Below are positions 1 to 5,149 of a stretch of DNA of 6,183 nucleotides, piece after piece. The position numbers were made by a program, and so were the translations under genes. How positions within the stretch are numbered: position 1 is the first letter of the stretch; the number at the start of each line of letters is the position of its first letter. The DNA is from JBOGEB01 sp050743125 (GTDB taxonomy: Bacteria > Actinomycetota > Nitriliruptoria > Euzebyales > Egibacteraceae): NCBI GenBank assembly GCA_050743125.1, contig JBOGEB010000228.1:1-6183 (forward strand), in the 5' to 3' direction. Below the pieces are notes generated by a model. That model ran no database searches. It had not been told where the DNA came from and saw nothing but the letters and a program-made list of their open reading frames with translations.

Positions 1-379
1 CGCCGTCCCCGACGGCGACGACCGCAACAGGTTCTCCTCCTGCCAGGCCATGCTGCCGGCCCAATGGGCTGGCAGCTGCCATACCCAGCTCGGGCGTGCC
101 GACGAGGCGCTCGAGCAGCTCAAGGCCATAGTGACGGATGACTACAGCGGGAGTGTCCTCCAGCCCGTTCTCACCCAAACCCAGACCGCGCACGCGCACG
201 CGGTCGCCGGCGATCCGGAGGCGTATGCGCATCACGCCCAACTGGCGCTCGACGGGTCGCTCGCGACCGGCTACGACCTGGGCGTCCGCCGGGTCCGGTT
301 CGCCCGGACGGCGCTGGGGGACGGGTGCGATCACCTGGAGTGCGTGCGGGAGCTGGACGCTCGGCTCGCGACCCTCTGA
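1..379 (+). CDS. C-terminal part of an HTH-TPR type regulator (5' end outside window)
   Basis: The reading frame is open from base 2 to the TGA at 377-379, giving about 125 residues. It aligns along its whole length with residues 260-385 of the complete gene at 425-1582, with one codon missing near the middle, so it is a paralogue whose N-terminus lies upstream of the window. The piece carries TPR-like helical segments, for example around MLPAQWAGSCHTQLGRADEA, and ends in a helix pair with RELDARLATL. In actinobacterial XRE-type regulators this C-terminal helical array is thought to bind a peptide or protein partner, but nothing here shows the ligand. The last 200 bases are almost identical to the downstream copy, while the 80 bases before them differ strongly. 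It is probably the upstream member of a tandem duplication. The family call is fairly firm; function is unknown. Confidence 0.8.
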   Translation, partial: AVPDGDDRNRFSSCQAMLPAQWAGSCHTQLGRADEALEQLKAIVTDDYSGSVLQPVLTQTQTAHAHAVAGDPEAYAHHAQLALDGSLATGYDLGVRRVRFARTALGDGCDHLECVRELDARLATL

Positions 380-424
380 GCGGGCCGGCGCCCGTTCGCT
401 GGCCTTCGCCGCCGGGCATACGCT

Positions 425-1582
425 GTGGGCGTGATCGGCCGTATACGGATCGACGGAGAGGTCCTGAAGGAGCTGCGCCACCTGCGGGCCATGTCGCAGG
501 AGGCGCTCGCAAAGGCCTGCAGGGACCTGCCCGGCCGGGAAGGGTCCCACGTCACCCGGGACGAGCGGTGCGCGCTGGTACCCACGCCCGCGGTCGACGC
601 CGCGCTGGCAGCAATGAACGGACACGACGTGAACCGACGCGATCTCGGCAAGCTCGCCGCCGCAGCCGCCGCACAGGCTGTCCTGGCCCGCATCGACCGC
701 GGCGAGCTGTCGCTGCACGAGGCCACCCAAGAGCTGATCCGCCGTTACCCGACCACCATTCCAGCCGAGTCCTTCGAGGCGGCCCGCGCTGTGCTCAACC
801 GCCAATTCCACGCTCTCAAGACCACGGCGATGAGCGAGGGCGAGCGCCGAGGCCTGCTCGTCGACGCCGCCGACACCGCCGTCCTGGCCGGTTGGGCCGC
901 CCGGATCGCCGGCCGGCCGGCCGACGCCGCCGCCAGCTTCGCCCTCGCCGGGCAGCTCGCCGACCAGAGCGACATCGCCGTCGTCCGCGGGCTGGTGCTG
1001 ATCTCGAAAGCGAACATGCACCGACCGATCACCGGCGACGGGGACGCCCTGGCCGGCCTGGAGCTGGTCCGTGCCGCCGAGCCGCTGGTCGGCTCCCGTG
1101 GGCCTCTGGCCAAGTACGGGGTGGGTCTGCAGGCGGAGCTGCTCGCCGCGCGGGGCCCCGAGCACGAGCACGACAGCCTGCGGACCCTCGACCGGGCGCT
1201 CGCGATCCCCGACGGCGACGACCGCAACGAGTTCTTCTCCGTCCAAGGCATGCTGCCGGCCCAATGGGCCGCGAGCTGCTACACCCAGCTCGAACGTGCC
1301 GACGAGGCGCTCGGGCACCTCGAAGAGGCGATGGCTGCGGACGGCTGCAGCCAGACTGCCCGAGGCCGGCGCCTCACCAAGTGCCAGACCGCGCACGCGC
1401 ACGCGGTCGCCGGCGATCCGGAGGCGTATGCGCATCACGCCCAATCGGCGCTCGACGGGTCGCTCGCGACCGGCTACGACCTGGGCGTCCGCCGGGTCCG
1501 GGTCGCCCGGAAAAAGCTGGGGGACGGGTGCGATCACCTGGAGTGCGTGCGGGAGCTGGACGCTCGGCTCGCGACCCTCTGA
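425..1582 (+). CDS. HTH (XRE-like) and TPR type regulator, tandem copy
   Basis: A 385-residue protein. Residues 8-35 (GEVLKELRHLRAMSQEALAK) match the first two helices of an XRE-type HTH. The expected recognition-helix block with a SRxERG-like motif is missing: after SHVTRDE the sequence goes straight to VPTPAVDAALAAM. Residues 69-83 (VNRRDLGKLAAAAAA) match the linker often seen in actinobacterial HTH-TPR proteins. Residues 145-385 form TPR-like helix pairs, with clear ones at 155-180 and 277-303. The family usually acts as cytoplasmic transcription regulators or phosphorelay-like partners; DNA binding may be weak or lost here. The start is GTG at 425 or GTG at 431. No Shine-Dalgarno is visible, and a TACGCT hexamer at 419-424 lies at the right distance for a leaderless start at 431. 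The gene follows the upstream paralogue by 45 bases. Confidence 0.85.
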   Translation: MGVIGRIRIDGEVLKELRHLRAMSQEALAKACRDLPGREGSHVTRDERCALVPTPAVDAALAAMNGHDVNRRDLGKLAAAAAAQAVLARIDRGELSLHEATQELIRRYPTTIPAESFEAARAVLNRQFHALKTTAMSEGERRGLLVDAADTAVLAGWAARIAGRPADAAASFALAGQLADQSDIAVVRGLVLISKANMHRPITGDGDALAGLELVRAAEPLVGSRGPLAKYGVGLQAELLAARGPEHEHDSLRTLDRALAIPDGDDRNEFFSVQGMLPAQWAASCYTQLERADEALGHLEEAMAADGCSQTARGRRLTKCQTAHAHAVAGDPEAYAHHAQSALDGSLATGYDLGVRRVRVARKKLGDGCDHLECVRELDARLATL

Positions 1583-1600
1583 GCGGGCCGGCGCCCCGGA

Positions 1601-1642
1601 CGTATCCGACATAGCCGGCCCGTAGCCGGCACGTAGGCCCTC
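1601..1642 (+). repeat. Degenerate 11-base tandem repeats led by CGTA/CATA
   Basis: Downstream of the regulator stop there are successive units beginning at 1601 (CGTATCCGA, 9 bases), 1610 (CATAGCCGGCC), 1621 (CGTAGCCGGCA) and 1632 (CGTAGGCCCTC). A further related word, CGTAGCCGCCT, occurs at 1674. The units are not in an ORF I can support. They could be a regulatory repeat or simply GC-rich low complexity. Confidence 0.4.
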
Positions 1643-1709
1643 GCCGCCAGGGTGCCGGCGCCCGTGGCCGATCCGTAGCCGCCTCTCGACCGCCAGCGCT
1701 GGTCTGTCC

Positions 1710-1922
1710 ATGCTGGTCGGCATGGTCGCTGAGAACGCAGACAGGACGCCGACGGTGGCACGGGTGGAGTGTGAGGACCCGCTCGTGCTGTCGTGCGCGG
1801 TGTGCGGGTGGACGCCGGGATGTACAGGCACGTTCCGGCCGCTGTACTGGGCGGTGATCCGCCACTGGCTGACGGCCCACTGGGAGTGGGGTCCGCAGCT
1901 CCCGGAGCGGGGTCCCCGGTGA
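1710..1922 (+). CDS. Small C2H2-like Cys/His protein, unknown function
   Basis: An ORF of 70 residues if it starts at ATG 1710, 66 from ATG 1722, or 56 from GTG 1755. An AGGA at 1743-1746 sits 8 bases before 1755, which makes that start attractive; 1710 and 1722 have no clear ribosome site. Counted from 1710, the protein has C29-x2-C32, then H52-x4-H57 after 19 residues, a spacing that could hold one zinc ion as in C2H2-like fingers. The middle is aromatic (RPLYWAVIRHWLTAHWEW). The TGA at 1920-1922 overlaps the GTG of the next gene in a GTGA, so the two are probably translationally coupled and it is likely first in a three-gene unit ending with a WhiB-like gene. I do not recognise the family. 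A DNA-binding or adaptor role would be inference only. Confidence 0.6.
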   Translation: MLVGMVAENADRTPTVARVECEDPLVLSCAVCGWTPGCTGTFRPLYWAVIRHWLTAHWEWGPQLPERGPR

Positions 1923-2179
1923 GCGGTACGCGGGATCCCGCTCAGGTGGCGGTCACCGCTGCCACGGTCCTGGTGACGACCGACTGCTGTACGCAGCGGA
2001 TGGCCCTGCCCCGGGAGCGGGTGGACCTGGTGGCCGCGCACCGGCTGGTGTGTCTGGGCTGCGGGCGGCGCCGCCAGGTCGACTTCGTCAGGGATCCCCG
2101 GGTGGGGGTGACGGCGGTATGGTCGGACCCACCCGGGACGCGGCGTCGGCGTTGGTGGCGGTGGCGGTGGCCCCGGTGA
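1919..2179 (+). CDS. Small Cys-rich protein with Arg/Trp-rich tail, unknown function
   Basis: An 86-residue protein from the GTG at 1919, which overlaps the previous stop as GTGA. A GGAG at about 1904-1907, just upstream, may serve as ribosome site. The frame is open further upstream to 1793, but that part is antisense-like low-complexity sequence inside the previous gene. Residues 22-24 (DCC) and C45-x2-C48 (VCLGCGRRR) form a possible zinc-ribbon pair of knuckles. The last dozen residues are almost only Arg and Trp (RRRRWWRWRWPR); part of this comes from three GGTGGC hexamers in the DNA. Its stop overlaps the GTG at 2176 of the WhiB-like gene. The family is not recognised. The conserved coupling on both sides is the main argument that it is a real gene. 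Confidence 0.55.
   Translation: MSGTRDPAQVAVTAATVLVTTDCCTQRMALPRERVDLVAAHRLVCLGCGRRRQVDFVRDPRVGVTAVWSDPPGTRRRRWWRWRWPR
2154..2171 (+). repeat. Three perfect GGTGGC hexamers
   Basis: GGTGGC is repeated three times without a break at 2154-2171, just before the GTGA overlap. It encodes the Arg/Trp tail of the upstream small protein and, in the other frame, the Val/Ala run that would precede the WhiB-like start. Slippage here would change the tail length. Confidence 0.8.
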
Positions 2180-2451
2180 CCGCCGACTTCTTCGGCGAGG
2201 GCCTTCCTGTCTGGCGGGCCAAGGCTGCCTGCTCCGGCCTGCCAACGGAGGATTTCTTCCCGGTCGGGTCGACCGGGACGGCGTTGGACCGGATCGCGGC
2301 GGCGAAGGCGGTCTGCGCCGCCTGCCCCGTCCGTGCCCCCTGCCTCGACTACGCGCTGGACACCGGGCAGCAGGACGGGATCTGGGGCGGCCTCTCCGAG
2401 GACGAGCGGCGTACGGAACGCCGCCGCCGCCAGCGCCGCGGGAGCCAGTAG
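2176..2451 (+). CDS. WhiB-like iron-sulfur transcription regulator
   Basis: A 91-residue protein with all Wbl hallmarks: C19 after WRAKAA, then C47-x2-C50-x5-C56 (VCAACPVRAPC), followed by the GIWGG turn at 68-72, LSEDERR, and a basic tail RTERRRRQRRGSQ. The four cysteines bind a [4Fe-4S] cluster in this family, the turn contacts the primary sigma factor, and the basic tail contacts DNA. Members act as redox- or NO-sensitive regulators of development, stress or drug resistance. The start chosen is GTG 2176, which overlaps the upstream stop as GTGA and gives a normal Wbl N-terminus (TADFFGEGLPVW). An ATG at 2119 in the same frame would add 19 residues of mostly Ala/Val low complexity and is the alternative. 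Which Wbl class it belongs to cannot be told from sequence alone. Confidence 0.92.
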   Translation: MTADFFGEGLPVWRAKAACSGLPTEDFFPVGSTGTALDRIAAAKAVCAACPVRAPCLDYALDTGQQDGIWGGLSEDERRTERRRRQRRGSQ

Positions 2452-2530
2452 TGAGCGTTCCGAGACGTGAGATCGGACAGGGCGGCTCCTGTAGCGCAAC
2501 CATGCGAGAGGTCTTGAAGCCGCACGCTGA
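2452..2530. other. Intergenic stretch after the WhiB-like gene
   Basis: No gene is supported here. A small stem ACAGG / CCTGT with a 6-base loop lies near 2477-2492 but lacks a T run and is too short to call a terminator. Confidence 0.4.
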
Positions 2531-2560
2531 CAGCGTCCTCTAGTCCTGCAAAGCGGCCGG

Positions 2561-2602
2561 TACACTCAGCCAGTCGCTGACGTTGCCTTGGCAGAGCGAC
2601 TG
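2561..2602 (+). promoter_or_regulatory. Possible -10 and nested inverted repeat over the antitoxin start
   Basis: TACACT at 2561-2566 fits the TAnnnT -10 pattern; no convincing -35 is seen. Just downstream, CAGTCGCT (2571-2578) pairs perfectly with AGCGACTG (2595-2602). Between them TGCC (2584-2587) pairs with GGCA (2590-2593). The TTG start codon at 2588-2590 falls inside the inner stem. This could be an operator for self-repression, as is usual for antitoxins, or an RNA hairpin that limits translation. Confidence 0.4.
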
Positions 2603-2782
2603 CGGATCGCGCTCGACCTCGCGGACTCAGGGATCAGCATGATGCGCCAGAACCTCCGTCGTGCGCACCCTGAGGCAACAGCCGAAGACATCGAGCAGTT
2701 GCTGAGGGACTGGATCAACCACCGACCCGGCGCCGAGTGGGAAGACTGCCCAGGACCGCTTCGACGGCCGCCGGACGTGTGA
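2588..2782 (+). CDS. Rv0078B-like small protein, putative orphan antitoxin
   Basis: A 64-residue protein from the TTG at 2588 to TGA 2780-2782. The pattern LRIALDLADSGISMMRQNLR, followed by HPEATAEDIEQLLRDWI and RPGAEWED, matches by eye the actinobacterial small-protein family typified by M. tuberculosis Rv0078B, the antitoxin of the Rv0078A/Rv0078B pair. The frame is open back to 2531, so a rarer upstream start is possible; no ATG comes before the MM at residues 18-19 and no Shine-Dalgarno is seen. In the known pair the toxin gene lies directly downstream and overlaps. Here the downstream DNA instead holds an opposite-strand zinc-ribbon fragment, so this looks like an orphan, either a leftover or one acting on a toxin elsewhere. 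Protein identity is fairly likely; the antitoxin role is inferred. Confidence 0.7.
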   Translation: MAERLRIALDLADSGISMMRQNLRRAHPEATAEDIEQLLRDWINHRPGAEWEDCPGPLRRPPDV

Positions 2783-2881
2783 CCCGCCTCGGCACGGCCC
2801 GCAGCGCGTGTCCGGGTTGTCGCGGGCCAGGCGGGCCTCGCAGCTGCAGTAGCGGGCCGGAGGGTTCCTCCGCATCGCCAT
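2627..2881 (-). pseudogene. Truncated zinc-ribbon (CSCEARLARDNPDTRCGPC) gene
   Basis: On the minus strand an ATG at 2881 is preceded by a strong ribosome site: the complement of bases 2887-2892 reads GGGGAG, 5-6 bases before the start. The first 33 residues contain CSCEARLARDNPDTRCGPC, a C-x-C and C-x2-C knuckle pair typical of the N-terminus of many actinobacterial HTH regulators and phage-like proteins (the CxCGxxLARDN type). Right after it, at about 2783, the frame enters the antisense of the antitoxin gene and the remaining 51 residues show no family features, ending at 2627. The intact start and sudden loss of homology suggest a gene whose 3' part was deleted and replaced. An alternative is a genuine short zinc-ribbon protein of 84 residues overlapping the antitoxin tail to tail. 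Confidence 0.5.
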
Positions 2882-3115
2882 GACCGTCTCCCCTCTTTGG
2901 GGCAGTTCAGTGTGTGGGCCACGCCCGCCCCCATGTGGCGTGACATGCCTTCAAGGCATGCCGGCCATGCGCCGTTTGCATGATCGGTATGGGACGAGCC
3001 GGTCGACACGGTCAGCTGCATGACGCCACTTGACACCGCCCCGTTCTCGACGTCGTCGAGGTATGCCGACGCGGTCGTGGCCTGATCCATGGCACGCAGG
3101 GCTGCCTCGCCCTGA
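2882..3115. other. Divergent intergenic region
   Basis: No gene is supported on either strand. It carries the palindrome at 2944-2960 and the stem at 3046-3060. The minus-strand frame through it is open but shows no family features and continues antisense to the toxin-antitoxin genes. Confidence 0.45.
2944..2960. promoter_or_regulatory. Perfect 8-base-arm palindrome, possible operator
   Basis: CATGCCTT (2944-2951) and AAGGCATG (2953-2960) are exact reverse complements around a single C. The site lies between two divergent genes, 63 bases before the minus-strand zinc-ribbon start and about 190 before the antitoxin at 3154. The form suits a dimeric regulator. A smaller stem, CTCGAC/GTCGAG, is at 3046-3060. 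Confidence 0.45.
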
Positions 3116-3154
3116 TGGACAGGACGTCCGCAGGGAGAGTAATATGCTAGCCTA
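3116..3154 (+). promoter_or_regulatory. Promoter and operator-like palindrome of the toxin-antitoxin operon
   Basis: TGGACA (3116-3121, five of six to TTGACA) is followed after 18 bases by TAATAT (3140-3145); an overlapping TATGCT at 3143-3148 is a second -10 choice. Either places the transcription start on or next to ATG 3154, so the mRNA is probably leaderless. An imperfect palindrome centred on GCTAGC (3143-3154, TATGCTAGCCTA) overlaps the -10 and would suit binding by the ribbon-helix-helix antitoxin for self-repression. Confidence 0.55.
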
Positions 3155-3411
3155 TGGTCATGGCACGCGCGCAGACGCTGGTGCAGCTTTCCGACACGCT
3201 CCTCGCGGTCCTTGATCAGCGCGCCGCGCAACGAGGCATCTCCCGCTCCCAGCTGATCCGTGAGGCGATCGAGGCCCACCTCCGAAGCGACCTCGAAGCG
3301 GAGATCTCGCGCCAGATCGTCGAGGGGTACACGCGCGTCCCCGACGACCGCGAGTTCGACGACTGGGCGGAAGCCAGCGCCCGCGAGATGATCGCCGAGG
3401 AACCGTGGTGA
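3154..3411 (+). CDS. Ribbon-helix-helix antitoxin of a MazEF-like pair
   Basis: An 85-residue protein. Residues 8-43 (TLVQLSDTLLAVLDQRAAQR, then GISRSQLIREAIEAHL) are a ribbon-helix-helix (CopG/MetJ-type) fold: a short DNA-contacting strand, a helix, the GISRSQ turn and a second helix. The acidic C-terminal part with DDWAEASAREMIAEEPW is the region that in such antitoxins wraps and blocks the toxin. It should dimerise, repress its own promoter and neutralise the downstream RNase. ATG 3154 is chosen because the promoter predicts a transcript starting there; ATG 3160 is the alternative and no ribosome site is well placed for either. The stop overlaps the toxin start in a GTGA, so expression is coupled. 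Confidence 0.88.
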   Translation: MVMARAQTLVQLSDTLLAVLDQRAAQRGISRSQLIREAIEAHLRSDLEAEISRQIVEGYTRVPDDREFDDWAEASAREMIAEEPW

Positions 3412-3716
3412 ACCGCGGCGAAGTCTGGTGGGTCGAGCATCCCGACACCGGCAGACGCCCAGCGCTCGTGCTGACCCGACAGGACGCACTCCCGCTCCTG
3501 CGGAAGGTCATCGTGGTTCCCGCTACTCGCACCCGGCGGGGCATCCCAACGGAGGTTGCGCTCGACGAGGACGACGGCATGCCGACCGCCTGTGCGCTGA
3601 GCCTCGACAACATCCGAACGGTGCCCCAGTCGCTGCTTACCCAGCGGATCACCCGCTTGGGTTTCGAACGTATGTTTGATGTTTGCCGGGCGCTGGCCCA
3701 TGCGACCGGCTGCTGA
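3408..3716 (+). CDS. MazF/PemK-type toxin, mRNA endoribonuclease
   Basis: A 102-residue protein of normal length for MazF/PemK. RGEVWWVEHPDTGRRPALVL (residues 3-22) is the classical N-terminal strand pair. VIVVPATRTRRG at 34-45 carries the Thr/Arg positions near the active site, and ACALSLDNIRTV at 61-72 matches the conserved strand before the last helix. Family members cut single-stranded RNA at short motifs and halt growth when the antitoxin is degraded. The GTG at 3408 overlaps the antitoxin stop, with GAGGAA at 3397-3402 as ribosome site; a GTG one codon earlier is possible. All core motifs are present, so the toxin looks intact. Its last 68 bases overlap a minus-strand remnant. Confidence 0.9.
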   Translation: MNRGEVWWVEHPDTGRRPALVLTRQDALPLLRKVIVVPATRTRRGIPTEVALDEDDGMPTACALSLDNIRTVPQSLLTQRITRLGFERMFDVCRALAHATGC

Positions 3717-4197
3717 CCGCATGGCCACTGAGCCGCGGTTCGACACCGAAGTCGAGGTGGTAGGTGGCTGCCGGCGCATCGGGAGGTGCGCCATACCCAG
3801 ACGGCAGGTTGGGACAAGTTCTCACGTACGGCCTGTCGCGGCCGACGAATTCGTTCCACTCTTCTTGGCGCAGATTGCGGCCGGCCAGCGTGCAGGCGTC
3901 CCGGATCCAAGCATCGATGCTGATCGGCCACAGTTGCACGGTCTGATCGGCGCTAGCCGAGGCGATCATCCTGCCGTCCGGACTGAACGCCACCCCATAG
4001 ACCGTGCCGGTGTGACCGGTGAGCGCAAACGTGTTGTGACGCGGCTGTGCGACAGCAGCGGCAACGATCCCGGCTCCTCACCCAGATCGACCAGCACCGT
4101 CTCGACCAGACCTGACTCAAGCACCAGTCCAGCGCGCGCCGCCGGGCCCTCGATCGCTTGGCGCAACTCGGCAGCGGTCATGGGACCAACCAAGCCC
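3649..4197 (-). pseudogene. Remnant of an nSTAND ATPase-WD40 protein with internal deletion
   Basis: Two pieces of one large gene lie on the minus strand. From about 4197 to 4047 one frame reads LVGPMTAAELRQAIEGPAAR and later GEEPGSLPLLSH, a signature of the C-terminal side of the NTPase in nSTAND-WD40 proteins. At about 4035-4050 the frame changes, and the next frame reads ALTGHTGTVYGVAFSPDGR, then ASASADQTVQLW, the last WD40 blade, followed by DACTLAGRNLRQEEWNEF and RPYVRTCP, the usual end of such proteins. Several hundred residues (the rest of the ATPase region and all other blades) are gone and the join is out of frame, so it is a deletion remnant. The N-terminus is also lost where the transposase remnant begins. 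Intact relatives are large cytoplasmic signalling or conflict proteins. Confidence 0.75.
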
Positions 4198-4219
4198 TGA
4201 TGATGCGCATCATCGGGCT
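4193..4219. repeat. Long palindrome at the nSTAND/transposase junction
   Basis: GATGATGCGCATCATC at 4199-4214 is a perfect 16-base palindrome. It is extended by AGCCC (4193-4197) pairing with GGGCT (4215-4219), leaving one unpaired T at 4198. The 13-pair arms sit where nSTAND-like coding stops on one strand and transposase-like coding starts on the other. Confidence 0.8.
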
Positions 4220-5149
4220 GGCAGGCGGCGACGCCGGGCTCAACCTGGACTTCCACTCCATACGCCACCACGGCGCCGACGCCCCCCTGGACGACAACTG
4301 CGTCCCCTCCCGCGCTCAGGCCACCCGCTCCGTGCTGGCGTTCTTCGCCCAGGACCACGCCTCCACCGAGATGGTCTACGCCAACGCCGACGTCACCAAA
4401 GACGAAGCCGCGCGTGAGATCCTGGCCTTCGCCGACCACTGGAAGACCACCACCGGCGCCGACCCCGGCCTGCTGGTGTTCGACTCCCGCCTGACCACCT
4501 ACAAGGTCCTCGACGAGCTGGGCGCCCGGCGCGTCGACTGGCTCACGCTGCGCCAGCGCGGCAAAACTGTCCTGGCCAGGCTGGCCGCGCTGCCCGACTC
4601 GGCCTGGAAGAGCGTGCGGATCGACCGGGCCGGCCGCTACCGCCACCCCCAACTCCACGAGGACACCGTCGCCCTCAAAGGCATCGCCGCGCCTGTCCGC
4701 CAGATCGCCGTGCGCAACATCGGCCGTGACCAGCCCACCCTGCTCATCACCAACGACCACACTGCCAAAGCCAAAGACCTGTTCGCCCGCCACGCCGAAC
4801 GCATGCTCATCGCCAACGAGCTGGCCTCCTGCATCGGCGGGTTCCACCTCGACGCGCTGTCCTCAGGGCTGGCCCTCAACGTCGACGTGGACACCACCCT
4901 GACCGTCATCGCCGGCAACCTCTACCGGCTGCTGGCCCGCAGCCTCAAACGCTACGAGCACATGACCCCCGAACGGATCCACGGCCACTTCGTCGACACC
5001 ACCGGCACCCTCCGCGTCGCCCACGACCACGTCACCGTCGATCTCACAACGCGGACCTTCACTCCCGTCCTACTCCAAGCCGGATACGCCGAGCGTGACC
5101 TGCCCATCCCCTGGTGGAACCAACGCCGCCTACGGTTACCTTCCACTGA
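4200..5149 (+). pseudogene. DDE transposase remnant, N-terminus missing
   Basis: The frame is open from 4158 but transposase-like sequence starts only near 4200. Candidate catalytic residues are the Asp of LNLDFHSIRH (4248-4250), the Asp of LLVFDSRLTTY (4482-4484) and the Glu of MLIANELASCI (4818-4820). The C-terminal part has HLDALSSGLALNVDVDTTL, then NLYRLLARSLKRYE and finally LPIPWWNQRRLRL, which fits the end of an IS4/IS1634-like group of transposases. About 150-200 N-terminal residues are absent, with nSTAND debris in their place. A TGA at 5147-5149 lies one frame off just after the expected end; in its own frame the ORF runs on senselessly to 5516, suggesting a late frameshift. The exact IS family is uncertain. 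It is unlikely to be active. Confidence 0.7.

Larger units (their letters stand above)
1..1596 (+). repeat. Direct repeat of the 3' half of the regulator gene (copies 1-393 and 1201-1596)
   Basis: Bases 1-393 repeat as 1201-1596, offset by 1200 at the start and 1203 at the end because of one extra codon in the second copy. From about 182/1385 to 393/1596 the copies differ at only a handful of bases, and the identity runs 14 bases past the stop codon before ending abruptly. The centre (about 105-180 against 1305-1383) is much more diverged. This mosaic pattern suggests gene conversion or recombination between tandem copies rather than simple divergence. Confidence 0.85.

Noticed and set aside
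380..400. Terminator from GGGCCGGCGCCC after the regulator stops
   Set aside because: The sequence is not a stem with a workable loop and no T run follows.
325..1614. Long plus-strand frame rich in Arg, Pro and Gly overlapping the HTH-TPR gene
   Set aside because: Composition is typical of an off-frame shadow of GC-rich coding DNA and no family motif is present.
1601..1684. CRISPR-like array
   Set aside because: Units are only 11 bases, contiguous without spacers and degenerate.
2566..3489. 307-codon minus-strand frame
   Set aside because: It runs antisense to the antitoxin-like gene and most of the MazEF-like pair and shows no domain; the real genes are on the other strand, and the zinc ribbon is in a different minus frame.
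3966..4847. 293-codon minus-strand frame as an intact gene
   Set aside because: Only its last part, below about 4197, matches nSTAND sequence; the rest is Gly/Val-rich antisense of the transposase.
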